Of a stretch of DNA of 64,000 nucleotides, positions 35,333-44,671 are shown one piece after another. Numbering within the stretch: position 1 is the stretch's first letter; every line of letters starts with the position of its first letter. The translations under genes were made by a program, and so were the position numbers. A model generated the notes under the pieces. The model did not search any database and was not told the DNA's origin. It worked only from the letters and a program-made list of their open reading frames with translations. The stretch is from Sipunculus nudus (Eukaryota > Annelida > Sipuncula > Golfingiida > Sipunculidae), in contig CM049310.1 of assembly GCA_026874595.1 (NCBI GenBank), positions 39,189,558 to 39,253,557 on the forward strand, written 5' to 3'.

Positions 35333-36479
35333 TGTTTATATGATTATCTTGGTATTGCACATTTAAGTAAGGATAGTATAACCAGTGGATATTTCTATAT
35401 TTTGTTGTATATTTATATGCAGTATCATGTATTGGTGATACGGTGGGAACGTAGGTTTAGGGAATCATGAAGTTTTATTTGATGTTGGTTTCGGTACAGT
35501 CGTATAATTCCGTGATAAATACATATTGCCAGACGTTAGTCTCTCTCAACTCACGTGAAATGGCACTCTTTAATGTAGATTCCCAAGGCAACGTACCAAC
35601 GCCTCTGGGTGCGTGTCCACTTTTATATCCATACATTGAGCGACAGGTCTCATAATATCGTAAGGCGATAGGCCAAGAGCGGCAAGGTTGTGTGACGTAG
35701 GCAGGGGTACATAAGCTGAAGACGCGAGTGTAAAAACCCATTCTCCTAGGTCAGCGCTAGAGGGTGGCGTCAGGCAGTGTGTCGGTCCAGAGTATTGTTT
35801 GTCAGAGTCTGCGAACGACCAACGTAATTTCATTAATGGACTGGTGAATTGTGTTTACAATAGGACATGTAAACAGACGATGTTCATCTGCCGTGGTCAA
35901 GCCCAGCGAACAGACCGGATATGCTGATCTGCGTGCGTGGTACCGAATATTGTCGTGTGCGGTAACACATTCAGGCACAGTTTACTGGATTTATCCAGGG
36001 TGATTTTACAGTGAATGACGTTGTCTAAGTAATGCTACATTGAGGGCTGTGAGTCTATCTGTCAGTGATTCAGAGAATCGAGGACCTCAAGGGTAGAGAC
36101 TGTGTCATTCCAGTGATTTGTTGAAGCGCTTTTGTATCATGTATACAGTGGCAAACCACCATGGCGCGAGGATGCTTTTACGCGACGATCATGTGACCAG
36201 CGGCCTTGGTGCCAGTCGATCTTCCTGTGTACTGTCCTTACAGCGATTGTCAGGATTAATCAAGACTCTGTGCATTTGTGTATTTACATGGACTCTTTGA
36301 ATATTTGTACCATGTGCGTAGGACACTTTTCGAGGGAGCTGTACGTTTATTTTTTATAATATTTTTATTGTTTATGTAACACACGGCATTCTCATCCTTT
36401 TGAGTGTATATGCGAGCTTCAGCCAGTTTAATCCACTGTATAAAAGAACCTCGAAAGTCCATTTCTTCGGGGTGTGACA
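35333..36479 (+). repeat. 3' LTR of the Ty3/Gypsy-type element
   Basis: Begins TGTTTATATG after a G-rich polypurine-like stretch and ends GTGTGACA at 36472-36479. Homologous along its length to 29741-30966 with many substitutions and small indels, so the insertion is old. 'tataaaag' at 36439-36446 could be a TATA element. Confidence 0.85.
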
Positions 36480-36627
36480 CCAAGTGTATCAGTAGTATAT
36501 ATAATCCATTTTAGTGCTGAAACAAGTGCTTGTAGCTCTACCCATGCATGCTTATATGCACTCATTGCGTCTGAGAGTATATGCGTTCATCTCCGTTCGT
36601 GTGTGCGTTAGTGTGTGTGTTTGTGTG

Positions 36628-37062
36628 CAGTGGCGTCAATTTATCTTCAAGGGGGGGGGGGGGATGACTCGCAGGGTGGTGAGATTACTCGCAAGGGTCG
36701 GGGGGGGGGGGGGGTGAAAGCCGTGGAGGGTAGTCAAAATTGGGATAAAACAGACATGTTTATACATATATATATATGTGACACATATCAAATATATATC
36801 TCAATTAAGTATAAGGTTTAAAAAAATAAGGTATATGTTTATTCTAAACCGTTTATATATAAATATTTCATAGTAAACTCGTAAATGGAACCAAAGTCTA
36901 TAATTCTATTTATTTATATATTTCATTTGAAATATATAAATATTATTCTCTGAATAGTGGGGGGGGGGGGGATGATTACATTGACCATCCCCCCTCACCA
37001 AAAAGTTGGGGGGGGGGATGAGAGGGATATATATCCCCCCCCCCCTTATACTGACGCCCCTG
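36628..37062. mobile_element. hAT-like MITE, copy A, 8-bp TSD TTTGTGTG
   Basis: Starts CAGTGGCGTCAATTTATC, and its right end in reverse complement starts CAGGGGCGTCAGTATAAG. Both ends run into G-tracts. The 8-base sequence TTTGTGTG is present at 36620-36627 and 37063-37070. An 8-bp duplication plus CAG...CTG ends is typical of the hAT superfamily. A second copy lies at 50419-50851. The interior shows no coding frame and has a shared AT-rich core ('gtctataattctatttattt' in both copies). Confidence 0.85.
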
Positions 37063-37084
37063 TTTGTGTGTGTGTGTGGGGGGG

Positions 37085-37330
37085 GGGGTGGTATGTGATG
37101 TAATCATGAACGGATTTCATGAAATTTCTATGTCATTTTTCTGAATTGGGCCAATGAAGAACCGATTAGAATTTGGTGTGGTTCCGGCATATGATCTAGA
37201 TCAATGAATATACACAAATGTAGAGTAACTTATGCACGAATGAACTTGGGATGACTTTTCGGACAAGTGAATATAAAAGAGCATCCCACAAAAGGAACCC
37301 CCTGTCCTTAGAATGCAAATTTCTTGGCTT
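37085..37330 (+). repeat. Dispersed repeat, 'gtaatcatgaacgga' family, copy 2
   Basis: Aligns with 24970-25310 and 54040-54360: 'aatcatgaacggattt', 'gggccaatgaag', 'ccgattagaatttggtg', 'acttatgcacgaa', and a 3' part with 'cccacaaaaggaaccccct' and 'gaatgcaaatttctt'. Confidence 0.65.
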
Positions 37331-37473
37331 GGTGTTAAAAATGGGCACCCCTTATTGGAATGGATTATAACACAGAAATATGCAAGTTATACTCGCAAAA
37401 AGACGATGCATCACCTATTTAACACCCCCTATAGAAATTTTGTCATGCCACTGTTCATCCATTATAAATATTA

Positions 37474-37661
37474 CAGGGGCTAATCCAGGATTTAGGAAAA
37501 GGAGGGGTCAAACCCAGGAGAACTAATGACTAATCCTATAAAAGGCCCCGGTTCAGAAAAAGGGGGTGCGAGAAAAATTATGTGAAACCCCTGAAATAAG
37601 GTTGCGACGGGTGAAAAAGAAAGGGGGTGGGTGGTTCAAGGTGGCCCTGAATCCGCTTCTG
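37474..37661 (+). mobile_element. GGATCC-type MITE, copy 1
   Basis: Starts CAGGGGCTAATCCAGG and ends GAATCCGCTTCTG, a short imperfect inverted repeat. ATATTA directly flanks both ends. The interior has the family blocks 'ggatttaggaaaagga', 'acccaggagaactaatga' and G-rich segments. Related to 43994-44194 and, inverted, 39390-39575. Confidence 0.65.
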
Positions 37662-38550
37662 ATATTATTATTCAAACACTTTTCCAAGGGCTTTATACTC
37701 TTCTTTGGTGAATAAGATAAACAATAAGAACAGGAGAAACCTTCCCCCTATATAAAACATTATGTAATAATATAATGAGTTACGTATATGATTAATAATA
37801 CAATTTACAACCCCTCTCCCTTCCTTGACAAAACACCCTGATTCGCCCCCAATTGGGTTAATCTTCATGTACTCGGTTGACCTTTGACCTGTATATACAC
37901 ATTAGTTCTGGGTCTAAGATCCCGCCTGGTATCGTATTGTCTGATTCTAGAGCATTTGTCTGTTTCAGATTCAAGTACTTGACTTACAGTTATTTACAAC
38001 ATCCTTGAATCGCATACATGGCAGTCGCTATATATATATGGATTCGTTTACCCTGTCACGATTGCATGTTCCTTATACATGAGGCAACTATTAGATTTTC
38101 GGCTCTGCTTCTGTATGACATTGTGTGTTTTCCCTGATATACACTGGTGACGATATAGTTTACTTATCTACAGCACCGAGGATCGTATATATATAACAAA
38201 AACTTATGTGCTAACATTCGACTTGCATGCATTCCTCTCAGTGAATCTGGAACCGGCCTCCCATGTATACCGCTTTTCCCCCCGGCAGATTCTTTGGCGG
38301 CCGGAAACCGGTATATATAGGTTCGGTGAATATGAGGGTACAGCCTGTCCCGACTTAAAAAACAAAGTCCAGTCTGAAAAATCTGGTGCAAAAATCTTTG
38401 GCAATGGCAAGGATTTCATGACGATTTTTATCGGTGCATATGAATCAACAAAAATATAATCTATAGTTTTCTGGTCATGGAAGCGCATGCGTCAAACATT
38501 TTCATTTGGTCATGAACATTTTCTAATAATTTTCGATTGCTGTGGAAAAT

Positions 38551-38658
38551 TTCTGTACGGAAATTCCTTATACGTGACGAAGGAAAATCCAACAGACTGC
38601 TTTTGGAAATCGCTGTATGGAAATTCCTTATACGTGACGAAGGAAAATCCAACAGACG
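38551..38658. repeat. 60-bp tandem duplication (two copies)
   Basis: Units starting at 38553 and 38613 share 'ggaaattccttatacgtgac' and 'gaaggaaaatccaacagac' nearly perfectly; the period is exactly 60. The unit stays open in one frame (20 codons), but flanking sequence gives no gene. Confidence 0.9.
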
Positions 38659-39329
38659 CTTACTTAATAAAATATGTTTTGTTTAGACTATTACTCTCCA
38701 TTAACTTGCAACTAGTATAAACTTTGATTCAAAATGGTTCTCTCAACAAATTGAGATAAAGAATGCCACTGATACAGGGAGCCAACAACCATTCATGCAT
38801 ATGTATTAGGTAATCGCCCCCGCTTTGTATGAACGTGCATTATAAATACGTTCCATGCCCTTAGTGCAATAATAGATGTGATGAGGAATGTCACATTCAG
38901 TGCCGATTGGTTGAGACTTGAAAGGTTACCAATCGCATACTATTGAAAGGTCAGGGTTATTTACCCCATCAATCATGTCTATCATGCAGCCGACGGAAAT
39001 TGTTCATTTTTAATGCCTGGTGTTTATAAAAAAAATAAAATAAAATCACCCGTGCTACATTTAAATAAAGGTTTATAACCTAAAACACATAGTTGTACAA
39101 CAAACAAGAACAAGTTCCAAAATGTAAAGAGCTCTTCAATTGTATTTTCCGGGTAACCCTAATAATATCATGTTTCTCCGTCATAGGTCAGAACCAGTGT
39201 TTGGTGATTCCCATACAACTTTTTGTGTACCCTTGTCTGATCTGTATATTCTTTTATTTCTCAAGGTTTTAGAAGCCCTGAAACAGCGGCAACTCAGGTA
39301 TGCACAAACAGATCTGTTGCATGGTTTAA

Positions 39330-39377
39330 TCGTAAGACACCCAGTGCCTATCGCAGAAGGCACTGGGTGTCTTACGA
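39330..39377. repeat. Perfect 19-bp hairpin, 10-base loop
   Basis: TCGTAAGACACCCAGTGCC at 39330-39348 and its exact reverse complement at 39359-39377 surround the loop 'tatcgcagaa'. It directly abuts the inverted GGATCC-type MITE at 39390-39575, where the other MITE copies have their normal terminus. Confidence 0.95.
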
Positions 39378-39389
39378 CCCACGGGGTCC

Positions 39390-39575
39390 GGACCCCCCCC
39401 CCCCCTTTTTTTCATCAGAAACAACGTTCTTTTAAGGGCTTCAGACAAAATTTTTGCGGCCTGACCCCCCCCCCCCCCTTTCCAGACCTGGGGACCTTTT
39501 TCTTAGGGTTTTCATTAGTCCTCCTGGCTTGGATCCCCCCCCCCCCCCACATCCTGGATCCGCCCCCGTATCGCC
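39390..39575 (-). mobile_element. GGATCC-type MITE, inverted copy
   Basis: The reverse complement starts at 'cgggggcggatccagg' and shares 'ccaggaggactaatgaaaac', 'ggtctggaaaggggg', 'attttgtctgaagccctta' and 'aacgttgtttctgatgaaaa' with 43994-44194. Long C-runs replace parts of it, and the far end is replaced by the hairpin at 39330-39377. Confidence 0.7.
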
Positions 39576-39713
39576 ACTCGTTTGTTAACGATAACGATAC
39601 ACCCGTTGGTGTGATGCCCCAAGACTGGTGGCCCTGTCGACTATCAGCCAGAACCAGAGATATTTCAAAGGTCCAGGCCGCTCACGCAACATGCAGGCTC
39701 TGTGGGTTCACAT

Positions 39714-40306
39714 GATCACCTGATCTTAGGCAAGCCGCACTGTAGACTGGTGCCCCGCTCTATTATGGCACCGCTGCTCTTGGCCAATCATAGAGACGGG
39801 CGTACAACGCCATCTTTTGTACTCCCGGCAGACTGGTTCCAACTCCAATATGTATTATATATGATAAAAATAAGGATTTCGTTTGCTCAGAGAAGTTACC
39901 AAAGGTTGGCTGTACATAAAGTATGACATAATGATAAGATTAATAGGTATTAATAATAAATCACTGCTACACACAATGGAATATCAAAGATTGAGTATAT
40001 CGTATTATCTATACGATCCATTATTGTATTATTGTGCACCAACTCTATCTTCAATATTTGAAAACTAGAAATAACTAAAGAAAGTTATTTTATTAGAAAT
40101 CTTCACGGATAATCAACAAGGATCGCGTGAACGTCCACGGCAACCGGTATGAGCGTGCATACTGAAGTTGGAACCAGTCTACAGGTTAGTCAGGAGTTGC
40201 AACTGGGAGTACTTAAGATGGCGTTGTACGCCTGTCTCTATGCTTGGCTGAGGGCCATAATAGAGCAGGGTACCAGTCTAGCCGCACTGACGTCTTCCAA
40301 GATCAT
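39714..40306. mobile_element. Foldback-like element: about 140-150 bp inverted arms, 305-bp spacer
   Basis: The arm at 39714-39852 is the reverse complement of 40158-40306 with some mismatches and a small indel. Shared blocks, read on the second arm, include 'agttggaaccagtct', 'gatggcgttgtacgcc', 'gtctctatg', 'ccataatagagc' and 'accagtcta'. The plus-strand frame of 151 codons at 40149-40604 runs through one arm and has no recognisable domain, so I treat it as incidental. Confidence 0.8.
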
Positions 40307-40830
40307 ACCCGTACCTCGTTATTCTGGGATCACGTCTGCTCTTTACGGACAACACATGCATGCGTGGCGGGAACACGCTGACTGTTTCAATCACGATGCG
40401 GGTGTCTGCAAACAAGGTCTATTTAACCACAAGGTTACACCTGTGTATTTCCAGACATCATTTGCAGAAACGGTCCCTCGGTTTTACACCTCTTGCAGTT
40501 GCTATCATGACATTTACCAAGGCACCCATCAAATTCTGAAAGCAAGATCGGGCATAACTTGGGGTTTCAACGATAAACGAGACAGCAAGTGCAGAAATGC
40601 ATAGACTTATCTTCAATTATTCTCTAAACTTTCAGTTTATCTGAACCAAATTATACCAAAATATTTTCCCTACACTATAACAACCATAAAAAAGAGTAAA
40701 ATCAAGAAAAACTATTAAGTTTAACTTTGTCATGACTTACTTGTGATACTTTTTAGCCCTCAGCCTTAGAGGCTGCATGAAGGGCTATTGTCGTTACCCA
40801 TGCCGTCCGTCCGGCGTGTTTTAACATTTA

Positions 40831-41340
40831 CCTTGTGAGCGGGATATCTTGATAAGGATTTACCGTAGGAATTTTTTTTTTCTTCTGTGCTGATGTATAT
40901 TTACAAAATCTTGGTAAAGTTCGAAGATGGGTGACCTTGACTTATTTTTATAGCGAATTATAGAATAAAACTTATTTCTCAGGAACCACTGGGTGGATTG
41001 TTATAAAACATGCTATGATTAATGGCACTTATGGTTTGTATATGCTGCAGGAGTTTCGGGTCGCCACCTACAATTTCTAATTTTAAAAGAATTTGGATCG
41101 GATTTTTCAATCTTGGCCTTACGAGCGGGATATCTCCAAAAGAATTCAACACAGGAATTTCATTTCCTCGGTGCTGATACATATCATCAAAGTCTCGGTC
41201 AAGTTCGAAGATGGATGACCTTGACCAACTTTTCAAGTTCATATATAGAGTTTATAATAGAAAAAAAATTTAAGAGCTTATTTCTCAGGAACCACTGGAT
41301 GGATTGTTTTAGAATGTGGAAAGGTCATTGGCCTTGATGA
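40831..41340. repeat. Tandem repeat, period about 286, 1.8 copies
   Basis: 'ccttgtgagcgggatatctt' at 40831 recurs as 'ccttacgagcgggatatctc' at 41117. 'gttcgaagatg...tgaccttgac' and 'tatttctcaggaaccactgg' followed by 'tggattgtt' recur with the same spacing. No conserved open frame. Confidence 0.85.
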
Positions 41341-41619
41341 TCTCTTAAGTGCCACATGACTTACAAAGACTGGGGCCAGACTTAACAACGTTACGACATA
41401 ACTTTCTAGTCCCAATTCACAATTTGAACTAGAAACATTTGTACAGATATATATTCACGTGAGAACAAATATTACCTAAATACTTGTTACTGTTACCAAC
41501 CATAAATATTGCTCTTTTAGCTGAGGGCTTTTGTCTGCTTTTTGCTGATATTCTAGTTAAAAGTTGTCTGGAAGGGTGTGATAAGTAAAACATTTATGAG
41601 CGATTAAATATTCGATATA

Positions 41620-41621
<2 letters not shown>

Positions 41622-41689
<68 letters not shown>
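41622..41689. repeat. (AT)n microsatellite
   Basis: Continuous AT run of 68 bases, just upstream of the minisatellite. Confidence 0.98.
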
Positions 41690-41690
<1 letters not shown>

Positions 41691-41744
41691 GATTTGATTT
41701 GATTCTCGACTCAGAACTCATGTTGGAATTCATGATGACTGGGT

Positions 41745-43480
41745 TGCTCGTGTTAGCGGAATGGTTATGTTAGAGGTCATGTCAGACACACACACACACG
41801 TATATACATGTGTGTGCTGTCGTACTAGCGGGTTGGTAATGTTAGCTAGCTGGTCGTGCTACCGGATTGTTATGTAAGCAAGTTGGTCGTGTTAGCGAGT
41901 TGGTTATGTTGGCTAGTTGGTCGTGCATGATAGCGAGTTGGTTATGTTGGCTAGTTGGTCGTGCATGTTAGCGAGTTGGTTATGTTAGCCAGTAGGTCTT
42001 TTTAGCGAGTTGGTTGTGTTGGCTAGTTGGTCGTGCATGTTAGCGAGTTAGTCATGTTAGCTAGTTGGTCTTGTAAGCGAGTTGGTTATGTGAGCTAAGT
42101 TGGTTGTGCTTGTTAGCGAGTAAGTTATGTTAGCTAGTGGGTCTTGTTAGCGAGTTGGTTATGTTAGCTAGTTGGTCGTGCATGTTAGCGAGTTGGCTAT
42201 GTTAGCTAGTTGGTTGTGCATGTTAGCGAGTTGGTTATGTTAGCTAGTTGATCGTGCATGTTAGCGAGTTGGCTATGTTAGCTTGTTGGTCTTGTTAGCG
42301 AGTTGGTTATGTTAGTTATTTGATCTTTTTAGCGAGTTGGTTATGGTAGCTAGTTGGTCCTGTCAGCGAGTTGGTTATATTAGCTGGTTCGTCGTGCATG
42401 TTAATGAGTTTTTTATGTTAGCTAGTTGGTCGTTTTAGCGAGTTGGTTATGTTAGCTAGCTGGTCGTGCATGTTAGCGGGTTAGTTATGTTAGCTAGTTG
42501 ATCTTGTTAGCGAGTTGGTTATGTTAGCTGGTTGGTCGTGCATGTTAGCGAGTTGGTTATGTTAGCTAGTTGGTCGTGCATGTTAGCGAGTTGGTTATGT
42601 TAGCTAGTTGGTCGTGCATGTTAGCGAGTTGGTTATGTTAGCTAGTTGGTCGTGCATGTTAGCGAGTTGGTTATGTTAGCTAGTTGGTCTTGTTAGCGAG
42701 TTATTTCTTCTGTTTCTCGATCCACGTTAACCTTTATCTTTGTGATTAACACAGAGCACGTCGAGACCGGATCAAAGCAGAAACAACTTCTGTCACGTTA
42801 TCACTTTGATCATATGTATGTTTGCGAGTTGGTTATGTTAGCTAGTTGGTCTTGTTAGCGAGTTATTTCTTCTGTTTCTCGATCCACGTTAACCTTTATC
42901 TTTGTGATTAACACAGAGCACGTCGAGACCGGATCAAAGCAGAAACAACTTCTGTCACGTTATCACTTTGATCATATGTATGTTTGCGAGTTGGTTATGT
43001 TAGCTAGTTGGTCTTGTTAGCGAGTTGGTTATGTTGGCTAGCTGTTGGTCTTGTTAGCGAGGTGGTTATGTTAGCTAGTTGGTCTTGTTAGCGAGTTATT
43101 TCTTCTGTTTCTCGATCCACGTTAACCTTTATCTTTGTGATTAACACAGAGCACGTCGAGACCGGATCAAAGCAGAAACAACTTCTGTCACGTTATCACT
43201 TTGATCATATGTATGTTTGCGAGTTGGTTATGTTAGCTAGTTGGTCTTGTTAGCGAGTTATTTCTTCTGTTTCTCGATCCACGTTAACCTTTATCTTTGT
43301 GATTAACACAGAGCACGTCGAGACCGGATCAAAGCAGAAACAACTTCTGTCACGTTATCACTTTGATCATGTATGTTTGCGAGTTGGTTATGTTAGCTAG
43401 TTGGTCTGTTAGCGAGTTGGTTATGTTAGCTAGTTGGTCTTGTTAGCGAGCTGGTTATGTTAGCTAGTTGGTCTTGTTAG
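41745..43480 (+). repeat. Minisatellite, 34-38 bp unit 'gttagcgagttggttatg...'
   Basis: The core unit consists of GTTAGCGAGTTGGTTATG followed by TTAGCTAGTTGGTC and either 'gtgcat' (38-bp form) or 'tt' (34-bp form). Dozens of copies occur. Copies around 42540-42690 are almost identical, whereas the left part is more diverged, the pattern of recent central expansion. From 42701 a 124-bp unrelated block is interleaved (separate entry). Confidence 0.95.
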
Positions 43481-43600
43481 CGAGTTATATCTTCTGTTTC
43501 TCGATCCACGTTAACCCCTTTATCTTTGTGATTAACGCAGAGCACGTCGAGACCGGATCAAAGCAGAAACAACTTCTGTCACGTTATCACTTTGAAACAT
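42701..43600 (+). repeat. Higher-order repeat: 124-bp block, five copies
   Basis: A block starting TTATTTCTTCTGTTTCTCG and ending near 'cactttgatcatatgtatg' begins at 42701, 42863, 43096, 43258 and 43485. The spacings 162, 233, 162 and 227 show a higher-order unit of about 390-395 bp containing two blocks and differing numbers of minisatellite units. The first four copies are nearly identical. The block contains imperfect inverted segments (TGTTTCT..GATCC with GGATC...AGAAAC). Confidence 0.93.
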
Positions 43601-43731
43601 AACTAACGATTGTTAGGTCACACACAGAGAAATATGTTTGGACAGCTCACTGTTGAAGTAGTTCGACTGCAGACAGATGCCGGTCAAAATTCACGTGCAG
43701 ACACAGATACAAGACTGTACATGTACACTCA

Positions 43732-43875
43732 CGATGTATAAATAGAATACAGTGAGTGCAGTCTTGTGAACCCTTCACGGCCTACAGATGTTATAAACCA
43801 AGGCGTGAACCAAGTGGGACTTGCTTTGTTGTGTCCGTGATCGAGGAAGGATATGTGTAATATAAACAATAAAGT
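43732..43875 (+). promoter_or_regulatory. Possible core promoter and poly(A) signal
   Basis: 'gatgtataaatagaatac' near 43733 is a good TATA box, and AATAAA lies near 43868, about 135 bases downstream. This compact promoter/polyadenylation pair resembles the middle of an LTR, but I could not define LTR ends. Confidence 0.25.
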
Positions 43876-43993
43876 AATGTAAGCTTCAGAATATTGCATA
43901 AAATTGTCTTAAGAATGAATCTTATAGCCCATAAATTTTTATGGCATGATATTATAGGTGATTATTATAAAGTCCTTGGTGATGGCCGAGCAA

Positions 43994-44194
43994 TAGGGGC
44001 GGATCCAGGATTTGGGAAAAGGGGGGTCCAACCCAGGAGGACTAATGAAAACCCTTAAAAAAGGTTCCCAGGTCTGGAAAGGGGGGGGGGTCCAGGCCGA
44101 AAAATTTTGTCTGAAGCCCTTATAAAAACGTTGTTTCTGATGAAAAAGGGGGGATCCGGACCCCTGGACGCCCCCCCCCCCCCGGATCCGCTTC
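43994..44194 (+). mobile_element. GGATCC-type MITE, copy 3
   Basis: Starts TAGGGGCGGATCCAGG and ends CCGGATCCGCTTCTG, giving an imperfect terminal inverted repeat. AGCAA lies immediately outside both ends. The interior has poly-G and poly-C tracts and shares blocks with 37474-37661 and the inverted 39390-39575. Confidence 0.75.
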
Positions 44195-44671
44195 TGAGCA
44201 AATATGTTATTGAAACTTTCTGTGCATATCCTTGCATATTAAAACCTACTATACATACTATATGGTCATCTGTAAACTAAACATTTGAGAATAAAATCAA
44301 GTCTTTAAGAATAACTCAAAACATTCATACAGTATAACAGTGGATAAAGACAGAACAAAAAATATTTAAAAAGTCGCCCATGGGTTATTTATTATGCTTT
44401 GCTGTCTGCAGGAACAACTAAGAGAGTCATCGAGGAGAAGCATATCTTTTCCATAAGAATAAGCTTCCATAAGAGGATTTATATCATAACAGTTCCCGCT
44501 TGGCATTGTCATTATTCACGCATTTAAGTATTTATTTATTTCAAAAGATTTTATCTTCCTTTGCCATGATTAGCATTCATTAACTACAAGGGTTTTATCT
44601 GTCTGGTTGTATATAGATGAAAGCAAAATAAACAGATGTACTGGATCACAGGACACATAAGCAACCTGTAT
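44195..44671. other. Non-coding, no gene recognised
   Basis: AT-rich sequence between the MITE and the LINE 3' end; nothing recognised. Confidence 0.45.

Larger units (their letters stand above)
29741..36479 (+). mobile_element. Defective Ty3/Gypsy-type LTR retrotransposon, about 6.7 kb
   Basis: Two long direct repeats bound an interior with gag and pol remnants in the plus orientation. Order: 5' LTR, gag coiled-coil with an Arg-Glu repeat, gag SCAN-like segment, CCHC zinc knuckle, protease tail, RT, RNase H, polypurine-rich stretch (35308-35330), 3' LTR. No integrase is seen: only about 220 bases, including an AT microsatellite, separate the RNase H end from the 3' LTR. Stops, frameshifts and LTR divergence show an old, inactive copy. 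No matching target duplication was found. A second LTR-like insertion lies at 31984-32598. Confidence 0.9.

Noticed and set aside
39140-39715. 191-codon frame with proline runs
   Set aside because: Proline runs are poly-C tracts of an inverted MITE; the frame crosses the hairpin and MITE boundaries.
40149-40604. 151-codon plus-strand frame
   Set aside because: Runs through one arm of a foldback repeat; no domain and no second copy in frame.
41745-43600. CRISPR-like array of short repeats
   Set aside because: Repeats are directly adjacent minisatellite units without unique spacers, in a eukaryotic context.
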